Shown: positions 53,236 to 62,800 of the stretch, in pieces
Numbering within the stretch: position 1 is the first letter of the stretch
Layout of the letters: every line of letters begins with the position of its first letter
NCBI GenBank assembly: GCA_943846615.1
Contig: OX044354.1
Span: forward strand, 2,125,001-2,189,000
From: an uncultured Amylibacter sp.
Lineage (GTDB): Bacteria; Pseudomonadota; Alphaproteobacteria; Rhodobacterales; Rhodobacteraceae
Direction of reading: 5' to 3'
Length of the DNA: 64,000 nucleotides
The notes under the pieces: generated by a model
Database searches by the model: none
Told to the model about the DNA's origin: nothing
What the model saw: only the letters and a program-made list of their open reading frames with translations
Translations under genes and position numbers: made by a program

Positions 53236-53985
53236 ATGTCAAAACCCGCATTCCTAACCACCGCGCAGGGCCGCAAAATTGCTTATCATAAAATTGAAGG
53301 TGATGGGCCGGGTGTGGTTTTTCTGGGTGGGTTCGCATCGGACATGAGTGGTTCTAAGGCGACGCATCTGGAAGCATGGGCGCGAGAAAAGGGCCGTGCG
53401 TTTATGCGGTTTGACTATTCAGGGCATGGCCAAAGTTCCGAGAAATTTGTGGATGGATGTATCGGTGAATGGGCCGATGATGCCTATGAGGTGATTTCGC
53501 ATTTGACCGATGGGCCGCAGGTTTTGGTAGGGTCATCCATGGGTGGATGGATTTCGATGATTTTGGCGAGGCGTATGCCTGCGCGGATTGCAGGGATTGT
53601 TGGCATCGCCGCCGCGCCCGATTTTACCGAAGACAGCATGTGGGATTGGATGGACGATATCATGCGGGCCAAATTGGCGCGCGAGGGTGTTGTGTATATT
53701 CCCAGCGACTATGGCGACCCGTACCCGATTACGGATAAGTTGATTAAGGATGGACGCAAGCAATTGGTTTTGCGTGAGCCCTTGGATTTACCGTTTCCAG
53801 TGCGCCTGTTGCATGGCACGGCGGATGCGGATGTGAAAATGGACGTGGCGTCACGCTTGCTTGATCATGCGAATGGTGACGATATCCGCCTATGCTTTGT
53901 CAAGGGTGCGGATCATTCGTTTTCGGATGAGCGATGTTTGCGCCTGATCGGCAAGGCGATCCATTCGGTAACCAACGCGGGCTAA
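53236..53985 (+). CDS. Alpha/beta hydrolase
   Basis: 249 residues. The nucleophile elbow is GSSMGG (in VLVGSSMGGWISM) and the acid and His residues follow in HGTADADVK and KGADHSFSDERC. FLGGFASDMSGSKA holds the oxyanion loop. Substrate unknown, probably an ester or thioester. It is followed after one base by a second hydrolase gene, so the two are cotranscribed. Confidence 0.88.
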   Translation: MSKPAFLTTAQGRKIAYHKIEGDGPGVVFLGGFASDMSGSKATHLEAWAREKGRAFMRFDYSGHGQSSEKFVDGCIGEWADDAYEVISHLTDGPQVLVGSSMGGWISMILARRMPARIAGIVGIAAAPDFTEDSMWDWMDDIMRAKLAREGVVYIPSDYGDPYPITDKLIKDGRKQLVLREPLDLPFPVRLLHGTADADVKMDVASRLLDHANGDDIRLCFVKGADHSFSDERCLRLIGKAIHSVTNAG

Positions 53986-53986
53986 C

Positions 53987-54976
53987 ATGATCAAATTCAT
54001 CAAACGTATATCGGGACTGTTCATTTTTGTGGTTCTGGGGATTACGGGTGTGATGATATTTGGGCCACGCGAAAAAATCAGCGCGGTGGTGGATTTTGAT
54101 CCTGATGTTATCGGCCCAGATTTGGATACCTATTTACGTGACCAAGAGGCGGTTTATCCGCAGATTACCGATGGTGTTGAAAAACTGATTATTTGGGCGG
54201 ATGAAAAGGGTGCGCGCACAGGTGATGTGATTGTGTATCTGCATGGGTTTTCGGCGAGTTCGAAAGAAATTCGCCCCGTGCCTGATAATGTGGCGGCGGC
54301 GTTGGGTGCGAACCTGTATTTGACGCGGCTGCATGGGCATGGGTTGCCCAGTGTGGCGTTGGGCACGGCTTTTGCGGATGATTGGGTTGCCGATCTGGCC
54401 GAGGCGATTGCGATTGCGCAGCGATTAGGTGACCGGGTGATTTTGATGACGACATCAACGGGGGGCACGTTGGCAGCTGTTGGGATGACCATTCCTGAAA
54501 TTGCCGATGCGGTCGATGGGATTATTTTCACGTCACCCAATTTTGGCGTTCATAACAAGATGTCGTTTTTGGGTCGTTTGCCGTTTGGGCGTATTTGGTT
54601 TTCGTGGTTGGCGGGCAAGGAGCGTTCGTGGGATGCGATCAATGATCAGCAGGAAAAATATTGGACCACGTCATACCCGCCACATGCCATTATTCCGATG
54701 ATGAGTATGATTGCGTATACGGAAAAGATGGATTTTTCACAGATCGAAATTCCAGCGCTGTTTTATTTTTCGGATCGCGATACGGTGGTGAAAGCAGATA
54801 TAACTCGCGAAGTTGCCGCCAAATGGGGCGGCCCCGTTGATATTGTGAATCCCGTATTGCAGGATTTTCAAACAGACAGTTTCCACGTGATTGCCGGCGA
54901 TATCGTCAGCCCATCACAAACCGCACCCGCAAGTGCGGCCATGTTGGATTGGATCAAGGCATTGCCTAAAGAATAA
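53987..54976 (+). CDS. Membrane-anchored alpha/beta hydrolase with altered nucleophile motif
   Basis: 329 residues. An N-terminal membrane anchor (about 8-27) suggests a periplasmic enzyme. VIVYLHGFSASSKEIRPVPDNVA is the oxyanion region. The nucleophile elbow reads TTSTGG (in ILMTTSTGGTLAAVG) instead of the usual GxSxG: the first Gly is Thr. Other parts are LFYFSDRDTVV and DSFHVIAGD, giving Asp and His. It lies one base after the preceding hydrolase gene. Confidence 0.82.
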   Translation: MIKFIKRISGLFIFVVLGITGVMIFGPREKISAVVDFDPDVIGPDLDTYLRDQEAVYPQITDGVEKLIIWADEKGARTGDVIVYLHGFSASSKEIRPVPDNVAAALGANLYLTRLHGHGLPSVALGTAFADDWVADLAEAIAIAQRLGDRVILMTTSTGGTLAAVGMTIPEIADAVDGIIFTSPNFGVHNKMSFLGRLPFGRIWFSWLAGKERSWDAINDQQEKYWTTSYPPHAIIPMMSMIAYTEKMDFSQIEIPALFYFSDRDTVVKADITREVAAKWGGPVDIVNPVLQDFQTDSFHVIAGDIVSPSQTAPASAAMLDWIKALPKE

Positions 54977-55169
54977 TACCGACCACAACCAAGCCAAGAC
55001 CGATTGCCGAAAGGAAGAATGAGATTAGGTTGATGGCAACGAGGCCCTTTAGCTGTGTTGTTAATTCTTCGCCTGATAGGCCCGCGCGGCGTGCTTGAAT
55101 GCCCTTGAAGATGCAATACATCAGGCCCAGAAGGCCCAGTAGTGTGACGATGATACCCGTGATAACCAT
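54966..55169 (-). CDS. Small two-helix membrane protein
   Basis: 67 residues from the ATG at 55169 (AAGGG upstream). Two hydrophobic helices (about 2-22 and 45-66) flank a short basic loop (KGIQARRAGLSGEELTTQLKGL). No family recognised. Its 3' end overlaps the convergent hydrolase gene by 11 bases. Confidence 0.65.
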   Translation of the reverse strand: MVITGIIVTLLGLLGLMYCIFKGIQARRAGLSGEELTTQLKGLVAINLISFFLSAIGLGLVVVGIIL

Positions 55170-55290
55170 AGTGTATTTCCCTTTGATCCCCACACCCCTG
55201 TGGAATTATTTACACCCTTTTTTAGCGCAGGCCTTGCGGATGCGGCAAGGGCAAAGTAGTCAGATGGTTAGCAAACAATAGGGGTTCGAC

Positions 55291-55551
55291 ATGAACGACG
55301 AAACAGGCCAATCATCATACCGCGTCGCAGCGGACGAACTTCGCGCATTCATTGAACGTTTCGAGCGTTTGGATGCCGAGAAGAAAGACATCGCCGATCA
55401 GCAAAAAGAAGTGATGGCAGAGGCCAAGGGCCGTGGTTATGACACCAAGGTTTTGCGCAAACTGGTGGCATTACGCAAACGCGAAGCACATGAAATTTCC
55501 GAAGAAGAAGCGGTTCTGGAATTGTACAAAGAAGCGCTGGGCATGGCCTAG
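55291..55551 (+). CDS. gapR: Nucleoid-associated protein GapR (DUF2312)
   Basis: 86 residues, nearly all helical. [50 protein letters not shown] is the typical DUF2312 core. GapR forms a clamp around overtwisted AT-rich DNA ahead of polymerases and stimulates topoisomerases; it is essential in Caulobacter. The ATG follows an AGGGG site. Monocistronic or cotranscribed with the kinase 36 bases downstream. Confidence 0.93.
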   Translation: MNDETGQSSYRVAADELRAFIERFERLDAEKKDIADQQKEVMAEAKGRGYDTKVLRKLVALRKREAHEISEEEAVLELYKEALGMA

Positions 55552-55586
55552 GCCATGTTTTTTGTTTTACCATCGGCGATCGGGTC

Positions 55587-56087
55587 GTGACGCGGTGTTT
55601 TGTTTTGATGGGGGTTGCCGGGTGCGGTAAGTCATCTGTCGGCGCTGGGTTAGTAGAAGAAGGCGTGTGCACCTATATTGATGGTGACGATTTACATTCA
55701 GCGGCAAGCATTCAAAAAATGGCACAGGGCATTGCCCTGACAGACAAGGATCGCGAACCTTGGCTGAAACGGGTTGGTGAAACATTGACGAAAACGGATG
55801 GTGTGGTCGTAATTGCGTGTTCTGCGCTAAAGCGAAAATACCGTGAATATATCATCCAAAGCGCGGGTGAGACCGTTGGTTTTTTACATCTTTGTGCCCC
55901 CAAAGATGTCATTGCCAAACGCATGTCTGTACGTCGCGATCATTTCATGCCAACGACATTGCTGGATAGCCAGTATCGGGATTTGGAACCTTTGCAAGCC
56001 GATGAAATTGGATGGGATGTTGATATATCTGCACCCTTAGATGCAGTCATTCAAGACGCGAAAGACAAAATTCAGTCAGGGTCGTAA
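55587..56087 (+). CDS. gntK: Gluconokinase
   Basis: 166 residues from a GTG (an ATG at 55608 is possible). P-loop MGVAGCGKSSVGAGLVEEG near the start; DGDDLHSAASIQKMAQGIALTDKDREPWL is the gluconate-binding block; VIACSALKRKYRE and HLCAPKDVIAKRM follow. Phosphorylates D-gluconate to 6-phosphogluconate. No gluconate transporter or dehydratase gene is near, so it feeds pathway genes elsewhere. Confidence 0.92.
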   Translation: MTRCFVLMGVAGCGKSSVGAGLVEEGVCTYIDGDDLHSAASIQKMAQGIALTDKDREPWLKRVGETLTKTDGVVVIACSALKRKYREYIIQSAGETVGFLHLCAPKDVIAKRMSVRRDHFMPTTLLDSQYRDLEPLQADEIGWDVDISAPLDAVIQDAKDKIQSGS

Positions 56088-56101
56088 CCCGAAGAGTTTC
56101 G

Positions 56102-57028
56102 TTAAATACGCGGTTGGGCAGACAGGGCCACCACGTTTTCCATCCGCTGGATGTAATACCAATCGTCATCATAGGCATAATCCATCGATTCGATGAATTC
56201 AGGCGGACCAATCGGATCGGGATCCATATCGTCTTGTTGGGCGAACTTTTCCAAAAACGCATCGCGGATTTTTTTGAAATCGCCGGGGGCCTTTGGTTTG
56301 TGTTCCTGAAGGTATTGATACATCAATTGACAGCCATACAGCGACAGCCCTTTGTTGACGGGTATCGCATCGCCAACCAAATCCTGTGGGTTCTCAATCC
56401 CCGAAATTGCGCCAACAACATCGCGCCACATGCACGGGTAATCTTCGAAACGCCATGTAACCAATTTGGTGGCGGTTAACTCTTCTTCGTCGTCTTCGCT
56501 GAAAGATCGCACGATACGTTCCAACGTTTCTGACCAGCGAAGGTTGCGCAATTCGGTGCTGGCTAAAAATTCCTGAAAAGTTTCGACCTTTGCGTGGGTT
56601 AGGGAATCTGAATAACACGATGGTAAAAACGTGGAGGGCGCACGAACGCCCATAAAGAATTTATAGCTGTCTTTGGGTAGGAATTTTGTAAATCGCGCCA
56701 AAGAATAGCGTACCTGAGGGAAAATCATGTTTTTGCGGGCAGGGCGCGTTACGGAGCCTGCGCGGCGGCGATCAATGATCACCAGTTTTTCGCATTCCCG
56801 CCCATTTGTGAGTGTATTCAGATAGGTTTCGCGCACCTGTTCGGCATCTGCGCCCCCGTCAATTGCGATTGTCGCATCCTTGAAGGCGGAGATTTGTGTG
56901 GCATGAGAGGCCACAATGATCCCCTGTTCGCCCAACAATGTTTCGTTCTGCGTCAGTATGTTTTCGATATGCAGTCCCGCCGTACGGTGGGCGCCGATAA
57001 AAATGCGTATATCCATAGCGATATCCAT
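56102..57028 (-). CDS. Sulfotransferase-like protein
   Basis: 308 residues (a start five codons in, at 57013, is equally possible). The N-terminal RIFIGAHRTAGLHIENIL resembles the 5'-phosphosulfate loop of bacterial sulfotransferases, and LVIIDRRRAGSVTRP with FFMGVRAPSTFLPSCYSDSL resembles the 3'-phosphate site (R....F..S.YSD). The acceptor substrate is unknown; such proteins are common in Roseobacter genomes. Isolated on its strand. Confidence 0.6.
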   Translation of the reverse strand: MDIAMDIRIFIGAHRTAGLHIENILTQNETLLGEQGIIVASHATQISAFKDATIAIDGGADAEQVRETYLNTLTNGRECEKLVIIDRRRAGSVTRPARKNMIFPQVRYSLARFTKFLPKDSYKFFMGVRAPSTFLPSCYSDSLTHAKVETFQEFLASTELRNLRWSETLERIVRSFSEDDEEELTATKLVTWRFEDYPCMWRDVVGAISGIENPQDLVGDAIPVNKGLSLYGCQLMYQYLQEHKPKAPGDFKKIRDAFLEKFAQQDDMDPDPIGPPEFIESMDYAYDDDWYYIQRMENVVALSAQPRI

Positions 57029-57089
57029 ATCTTTCGCCCATAAGTTTGTCCATTGCTAGACATCGATTTGGCATCGGTGTAAGCGAATT

Positions 57090-58748
57090 ATGAAGGGCAC
57101 AGAGTTGTATATGTCGAAAAGCGTTAAACATAGGCTAATTTGGGATCGCTGGGCGGTTTGTGCGGCCGTGATTGCGGGATTGGTCGTGATGCCGATTTTC
57201 GCGGTTATCTGGCTGGCGTTTTTTCCAACTGAAAACATTTGGCCGCATTTGATGGCGACCAGCCTGCCACGATATTTAAGCAATTCGTTGATTATCATGG
57301 GTTCTGTTGCGTTATGCGCCAGTGTGATTGGCACGTTTTGTGCGTGGATGGTGGTGACCAAGGAATTTCCAATGCGCCGTATTTTGGAATGGGCGTTGTT
57401 ATTTCCGTTGGCGATACCTGCCTATATTGGGGCCTATGCCTTTGTTGATTTTTGGGAATATGCGGGGCCTGCGCAAACGATGTTGCGTGATTGGTTTGGT
57501 TGGGAAACGTCGCGCGATTATTATTTCCCACCTGTGCGATCGCGTGGGGCGGCGATTTTTGTGATTTCCCTGTCTCTGTATCCCTATGTCTACCTGTTGG
57601 CGCGGGCCGCATTTCGTGAACAATCCAGTCGCACAATCGAAGTGGCACGTGCGTTGGGCGCGGGCCCTGTGCGGGCGTTTTGGGCGGTGGCTTTGCCGTT
57701 GGCGCGACCTGCGATTGCGATCGGTACGGCGCTGGTTATGATGGAGGCGTTGAATGATTTTGGCGCGGTTGAGTTTTTTGCGGTGCAGACCCTGACCACC
57801 GGTATTTTCACGGTTTGGTTGGAGAGTTCAAATGTGGGTGGTGCGGCGCAGATTGCCGTAGTTATATTTATCGTTGTGATGATTTTGGTGATGCTAGAGC
57901 GGTATTCGCGGCGCAAGATGCGTGTGCATCAGCGCCATAATCAATCGACCCCACCTGTGCGTGATCAACTGGGATTGCGCCCTGGTTTGGCGGTGTGTGT
58001 GTTATGTGCGTTGCCGGTATTGTTTGGGTTTATCATGCCGTTATTGATTATGTTGGATCATGCGTTGAATGTGCAGGGCCTGTGGAGTGATGCGGTGTTT
58101 TTACGCGCTGCGTGGACATCGATTTGGGTGGGTTTAGTCGCGGCATTTGTGACCGTTGGTGCGGCAGTGATTTTGATTTTTTCAATTCGATCATCGCGTT
58201 CCGATACCCCGAAATTATTAGCACCGGTTGCAACAATTGGATATGCGGCACCCGGTGCGGTTTTGGCGGTGGGGATATTGATCCCATTGGCGTTTTTCGA
58301 TCGCAATTTGGCCGATTTGGTCGAGGGTCTGACAGGCGTTGATATCGGTTTGGTTTTGACAGGCACTGCAACGGCGGTGATTTTCGCGCTGTCTGTGCGG
58401 TTTTTCGCATTGGCGTTTGGATCCGTGGACAGTGCGATGGGGCGGTTTTCACCCAATATTGGCGATGCGGCGCGGTCATTGGGATTGCGCCCCGCACAGG
58501 TGCTGGGGCGCGTCCATGTGCCGATGATTTGGACATCATTGTTGATCGCCGTTTTGATGGTGTTTGTGGACAGTATTAAGGAATTGCCAGCGACGTTGTT
58601 GTTACGCCCCTTTGGGTTCGAAACGTTGGCGACACAGATTTATAACGCAGCATCATTAGAAGATATCCAAGGCGCGTCCGGTGCATCCATTGTGGTTATT
58701 TTGGTCGGTATGGTTGCGGTTGGTGTGATTGCGCGGGCGTCGCGATGA
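57090..58748 (+). CDS. Iron(III)-type ABC transporter permease (FbpB/SfuB-like)
   Basis: 552-residue polytopic membrane protein made of two permease units in one chain, about twelve hydrophobic segments. Each half carries an EAA loop: EVARALGAGPVRAFWAVALPLARP and DAARSLGLRPAQVLGRVHVP. The length and fusion are typical of iron(III) permeases of the FbpB type, but other substrates (thiamine, spermidine) have similar layouts. Neither the binding protein nor the ATPase gene is near, so it works with components encoded elsewhere. The lysE-like gene overlaps its end by 4 bases. An alternative ATG lies at 57111. Confidence 0.85.
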   Translation: MKGTELYMSKSVKHRLIWDRWAVCAAVIAGLVVMPIFAVIWLAFFPTENIWPHLMATSLPRYLSNSLIIMGSVALCASVIGTFCAWMVVTKEFPMRRILEWALLFPLAIPAYIGAYAFVDFWEYAGPAQTMLRDWFGWETSRDYYFPPVRSRGAAIFVISLSLYPYVYLLARAAFREQSSRTIEVARALGAGPVRAFWAVALPLARPAIAIGTALVMMEALNDFGAVEFFAVQTLTTGIFTVWLESSNVGGAAQIAVVIFIVVMILVMLERYSRRKMRVHQRHNQSTPPVRDQLGLRPGLAVCVLCALPVLFGFIMPLLIMLDHALNVQGLWSDAVFLRAAWTSIWVGLVAAFVTVGAAVILIFSIRSSRSDTPKLLAPVATIGYAAPGAVLAVGILIPLAFFDRNLADLVEGLTGVDIGLVLTGTATAVIFALSVRFFALAFGSVDSAMGRFSPNIGDAARSLGLRPAQVLGRVHVPMIWTSLLIAVLMVFVDSIKELPATLLLRPFGFETLATQIYNAASLEDIQGASGASIVVILVGMVAVGVIARASR

Positions 58749-59371
58749 TTGCGTTTGACACAGCCATAACGTTTCTGGGATTTGCATTCGCGTTGGCGCT
58801 GGTACCAGGCCCCGATAATATTTTCGTCCTGACGCAATCTGCATTGCATGGTCGGCTGTCAGGGATTTTTGTGACGCTGGGTTTGGTGACGGGGTTGATT
58901 TTTCACACCAGCGCCGTGGCGTTTGGTGTGGCGGCGATTTTTCAGACGTCCGCGTTCGCGTTTAGTGCGTTGAAATATATTGGGGCGGCGTATTTGTTGT
59001 ATTTGGCATATCTGTCATTTCGCGCGGGCAAAAGTTCGATCACCACAGATAATGCGCCGCGGGAAACGGCGTTTGCATTGTATAAGCGTGGGTTGATTAT
59101 GAATATTGCCAACCCAAAGGTAACGATTTTCTTTTTGGCGTTTTTACCGCAGTTCGTTGATCCCGCAATAGGGGGCATGATTGCGCAGTTTTATCAACTG
59201 GGTGGGTTGATGATGGTGGTGACGTTTTTTGTGTTTTCCAGCGTGGCATTAGCGGCTGGTTTGATTGGTGGGTGGTTGCGTGGTTCGCCATCGGCAATGA
59301 TCTGGATGAACCGTTGTGCAGGTATGATTTTTGTCGCATTGGCGGCGAAATTGGCGTTGGTGCAAAAATAA
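58745..59371 (+). CDS. LysE/RhtB-family amino-acid exporter
   Basis: 208 residues, six hydrophobic segments. FALALVPGPDNIFVLTQSALHGRLSGI is the family's N-terminal signature (PGPD...V...S...G...G), and GLIMNIANPKVTIFFLAFLPQFVDP is its central block. Exports amino acids or related metabolites. ATGA overlap with the permease gene. Confidence 0.92.
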   Translation: MIAFDTAITFLGFAFALALVPGPDNIFVLTQSALHGRLSGIFVTLGLVTGLIFHTSAVAFGVAAIFQTSAFAFSALKYIGAAYLLYLAYLSFRAGKSSITTDNAPRETAFALYKRGLIMNIANPKVTIFFLAFLPQFVDPAIGGMIAQFYQLGGLMMVVTFFVFSSVALAAGLIGGWLRGSPSAMIWMNRCAGMIFVALAAKLALVQK

Positions 59372-59449
59372 CAAAACCCGTTATAGTTGCAATTGACTTA
59401 TTTTTTTCCAAGCTTATTGGTTGCGTTTCTATTAACTTTGGAAGAAATA

Positions 59450-59782
59450 ATGAAGATTACAAATATTGTATTGTTTACAACGGCTTTGACGCTTGCTGCT
59501 TGTGCCAAGACCCCATCGAATATCCAACCTTTGAATGTCGCCTCTTCGGAGTATACGTCGTATTCATGTTCAAAATTGATGACTTTGCGCTACAACACAG
59601 ACGTGAAATTGACTGCTGCGATTAAGAAGCGGAAAAGTGCTGTGGCTGCGGATGCTGTCGGTGTTTTCTTGGTATTGGTGCCAGTGAGTAAGTTGGCGGG
59701 CGATTCAGAGGGCGAAGTTGCGCAATTGAAGGGTGAAATCATTGCGATTGATCGCGCACGGACATTAAAATCCTGTAACTAA
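59450..59782 (+). CDS. Small lipoprotein, unknown
   Basis: 110 residues from the ATG at 59450, with GGAAG upstream. The signal MKITNIVLFTTALTLAAC ends in a lipobox, so Cys18 is lipidated. In the mature part, a Tyr/Ser-rich stretch leads to a helical region with a small-residue segment (AVAADAVGVFLVLVPVSKLAG). ASSEYTSYSCSKLMTLR... and ...LKGEIIAIDRA resemble small outer-membrane lipoproteins of this group. Followed by a strong terminator. Confidence 0.72.
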   Translation: MKITNIVLFTTALTLAACAKTPSNIQPLNVASSEYTSYSCSKLMTLRYNTDVKLTAAIKKRKSAVAADAVGVFLVLVPVSKLAGDSEGEVAQLKGEIIAIDRARTLKSCN

Positions 59783-59797
59783 TCTACAAAAAATAGG

Positions 59798-59828
59798 AAG
59801 GGTGCACAAATACTGTGCGCCCTTTTTT
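59798..59828. terminator. Intrinsic terminator after the lipoprotein gene
   Basis: Arms AAGGGTGCACA / TGTGCGCCCTT (one G-T pair), 5-base loop, then TTTT. Fifteen bases past the lipoprotein stop. Confidence 0.82.
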
Positions 59829-59860
59829 GTGGGCAACTACGATAATTGTGCTTCGCATTA

Positions 59861-62800
59861 TTATGAGCGCTGACGCGCGGATGTGCTGCCGCACGGGCAG
59901 ATATTTGGGCAAAATAAAGAGATTATCTTGCCCAAATTGATTAGGCTTCGAATTCGACCAGACAGGTCCTTGGCATCCACCTGTGATCCTGCGGGGGCGT
60001 GGATTGCTTTGATGATGCCGTCCTCTTCTGCGGAAATGCCTGTTTCCATTTTCATGGCTTCGATGGTGCATAACAGATCGCCTGCTTTCACAGATTGACC
60101 AACAGTGACAACAACCGAAGAGATCACGCCTGGCATTGGGGCGCCGACGTGGGCCGCGTTGCCGAGTTCGGCGCTGGGGCGTTTGATGGTTGAGGCCGCT
60201 TTGGAACGATCCGTTACGCGGATTGTGCGTGGTTGGCCGTTCAATTCGAAGAACACGCGTGCTTGGCCCTCTTCGTCGGCTTCGCCAACTGCGATCAGGT
60301 GAATTTCCAGTGTTTTACCTGGATCGATTTCAACGCTGATTTCATCGCGTGGGTTCATGCCGTAGAAGAATGTGTTCGTGGGCAATGTACGCACGGGGCC
60401 GTAATCGCGGTGACGCCCCATGTAATCCAAGAAGACCTTGGGGTACATTAAGTAGCCGTTCAAATCTTCGCCGTCGACATCGTGGCCATCCAGCAGTTTT
60501 GACAACGCTTTGCGTTCCGCATCCAGATCAAGCGGTTTGAGGTGTTCGCCCGGACGTGCGGTGGATGGTTTTTCATCCTTCAACACCTTCTTGATGATGG
60601 TGCCTGGAAATCCGCCTTCGGGCTGGCCCAGATTACCGCGCATCATGTCCACAACACTGTCGGGGAAGGCCACGTCTGTTTCGGGGTCTTCGACCGCTGT
60701 GCGTGTCAGGTCTTGGGTAACCATCATCAAGGCCATGTCGCCGACCACTTTGGATGATGGGGTTACTTTGACGATGTCGCCGAACATTTGGTTCACGTCC
60801 GCGTATGTGCGGGCGACTTCTGGCCAGCGATCTTCTAATCCCAGTGAACGTGCCTGCGCCTTTAGGTTTGTGAACTGTCCGCCTGGCATTTCGTGCAGGT
60901 ATACTTCGGATGCTGGTGCGGACAGGCCGCTTTCGAATGCGGCGTATTGGCCGCGCACTGCTTCCCAGTAATCGTTGATGGCGCGAACCGCTTCGATATC
61001 GATGCCGGTGTCGCGATCCGTGTGACGCAAGCCTTCGACGATAGAGCCAAGGCATGGTTGTGACGTACCGCCAGAGAATGCGTCCATTGCACAATCGACT
61101 GCGTCAACGCCTGCCTCTGATGCGGCGAGGATTGTGGCGCCTGCGATGCCAGATGTGTCATGCGTATGGAAGTGGATCGGCAGGCCGACCTCTTCTTTCA
61201 ATGCCTTAACCAGCACGCGTGCGGCGGCGGGTTTCAGAAGGCCTGCCATATCTTTGAGGCCCAGAACATGTGCGCCTGCGGATTTCAAATCCTTACCCAT
61301 TTTGACGTAGTAGTTTAGGTCATATTTGGCGCGTTCTGGATTTAGGATGTCACCTGTGTAACAAATCGTACCTTCGCAGACCTTGTTGTTTTCAACCACG
61401 GCGTCCATTGCGACGCGCATGTTTTCAACCCAGTTTAAGCTGTCGAAGACGCGGAACACATCGACGCCTGTTTCGGCGGCTTGGCGTACAAACTCCTGAA
61501 CCACGTTATCGGGATAGTTGGTGTAACCAACGCCGTTAGAGGCGCGTAGCAACATTTGTGACATGACGTTTGGCATGCGTTTGCGCAGGTCGCGTAGGCG
61601 TTGCCATGGGCATTCTTGTAAGAAGCGGTAGGCCACATCAAACGTCGCACCACCCCAACATTCCATAGAGAACAGTTGTGGCATGTTATGGGCATATGCA
61701 TCAGCCACCTTGATCATATCAAATGAACGCATGCGGGTGGCCAGCAGGGATTGGTGTCCATCGCGCATGGTTGTATCGGTGATCAACAACTGCTTTTGTG
61801 CTGCCATCCAATCGGCAACGGCCTGTGGGCCTTTGTCTTCGAGTAGATTGCGTGTGCCGTAGGCTGGTTCGGGCGCGCGATGCTGAGGAGCTTTGGGCGC
61901 TTTCGCCAACAGATCAGGCATTGGGCGATCTGCAACGTCAGGGTGACCGTTTACGGTGATGTCTGCCACATAGTTCAAGATTTTCGTCGCGCGATCGCGG
62001 CGTGGTTTGAAGTTGAACAGGTCAGGCGTGTTGTCAATGAATGTGGTTGTGTATGTGTTGTCCAAGAATGTTTCGTGTTTCAACAGGTTGATCACGAATG
62101 CGATGTTGGTTGAAACGCCGCGAATTCGGAATTCACGCAATGCACGATCCATACGTGCAATGGCGTTTTCAGGGCTGGATGCCTTGGCGGTGATTTTCAC
62201 AAGCAAACTGTCGTAGTAGCGTGTGATCACCGCGCCTGAATACGCAGTACCACCATCCAAACGAATGCCCAAACCCGTCGCCGAGCGGTAGGCAGAGATG
62301 CGACCGTAATCGGGGATGAAATTGTTTTGCGGATCTTCTGTGGTGATGCGCGTTTGAAGGGCGTGACCGTTTAATTTCACATCCGCCTGTGATGCGGCAC
62401 CTGTGGCCTTGGCCAATGTTTTGCCTTCGGCGATTTTGATCTGGGCACGCACGATGTCGATGCCTGTGACCTCTTCTGTTACCGTGTGTTCCACTTGAAC
62501 GCGTGGGTTCACTTCGATGAAGAAGAACTCTTCTGTGTCCATGTCCATCAGGAATTCAACAGTACCTGCACATTCATATCCAACGTGGGCACAGATTTTG
62601 CGGCCCAGTTCACATAATGTGGCGCGTTGCTCTTCGGATAGGTATGGGGCAGGGGCGCGTTCAACGACCTTTTGGTTGCGGCGTTGGACGGAACAGTCGC
62701 GTTCATACAGGTGGTAGATGTCGCCGTGGCTGTCGCCCAAGATTTGGACTTCGACGTGCCGCGCGCGTTGAACGAGACGTTCAAGATAACCTTCGCCGTT

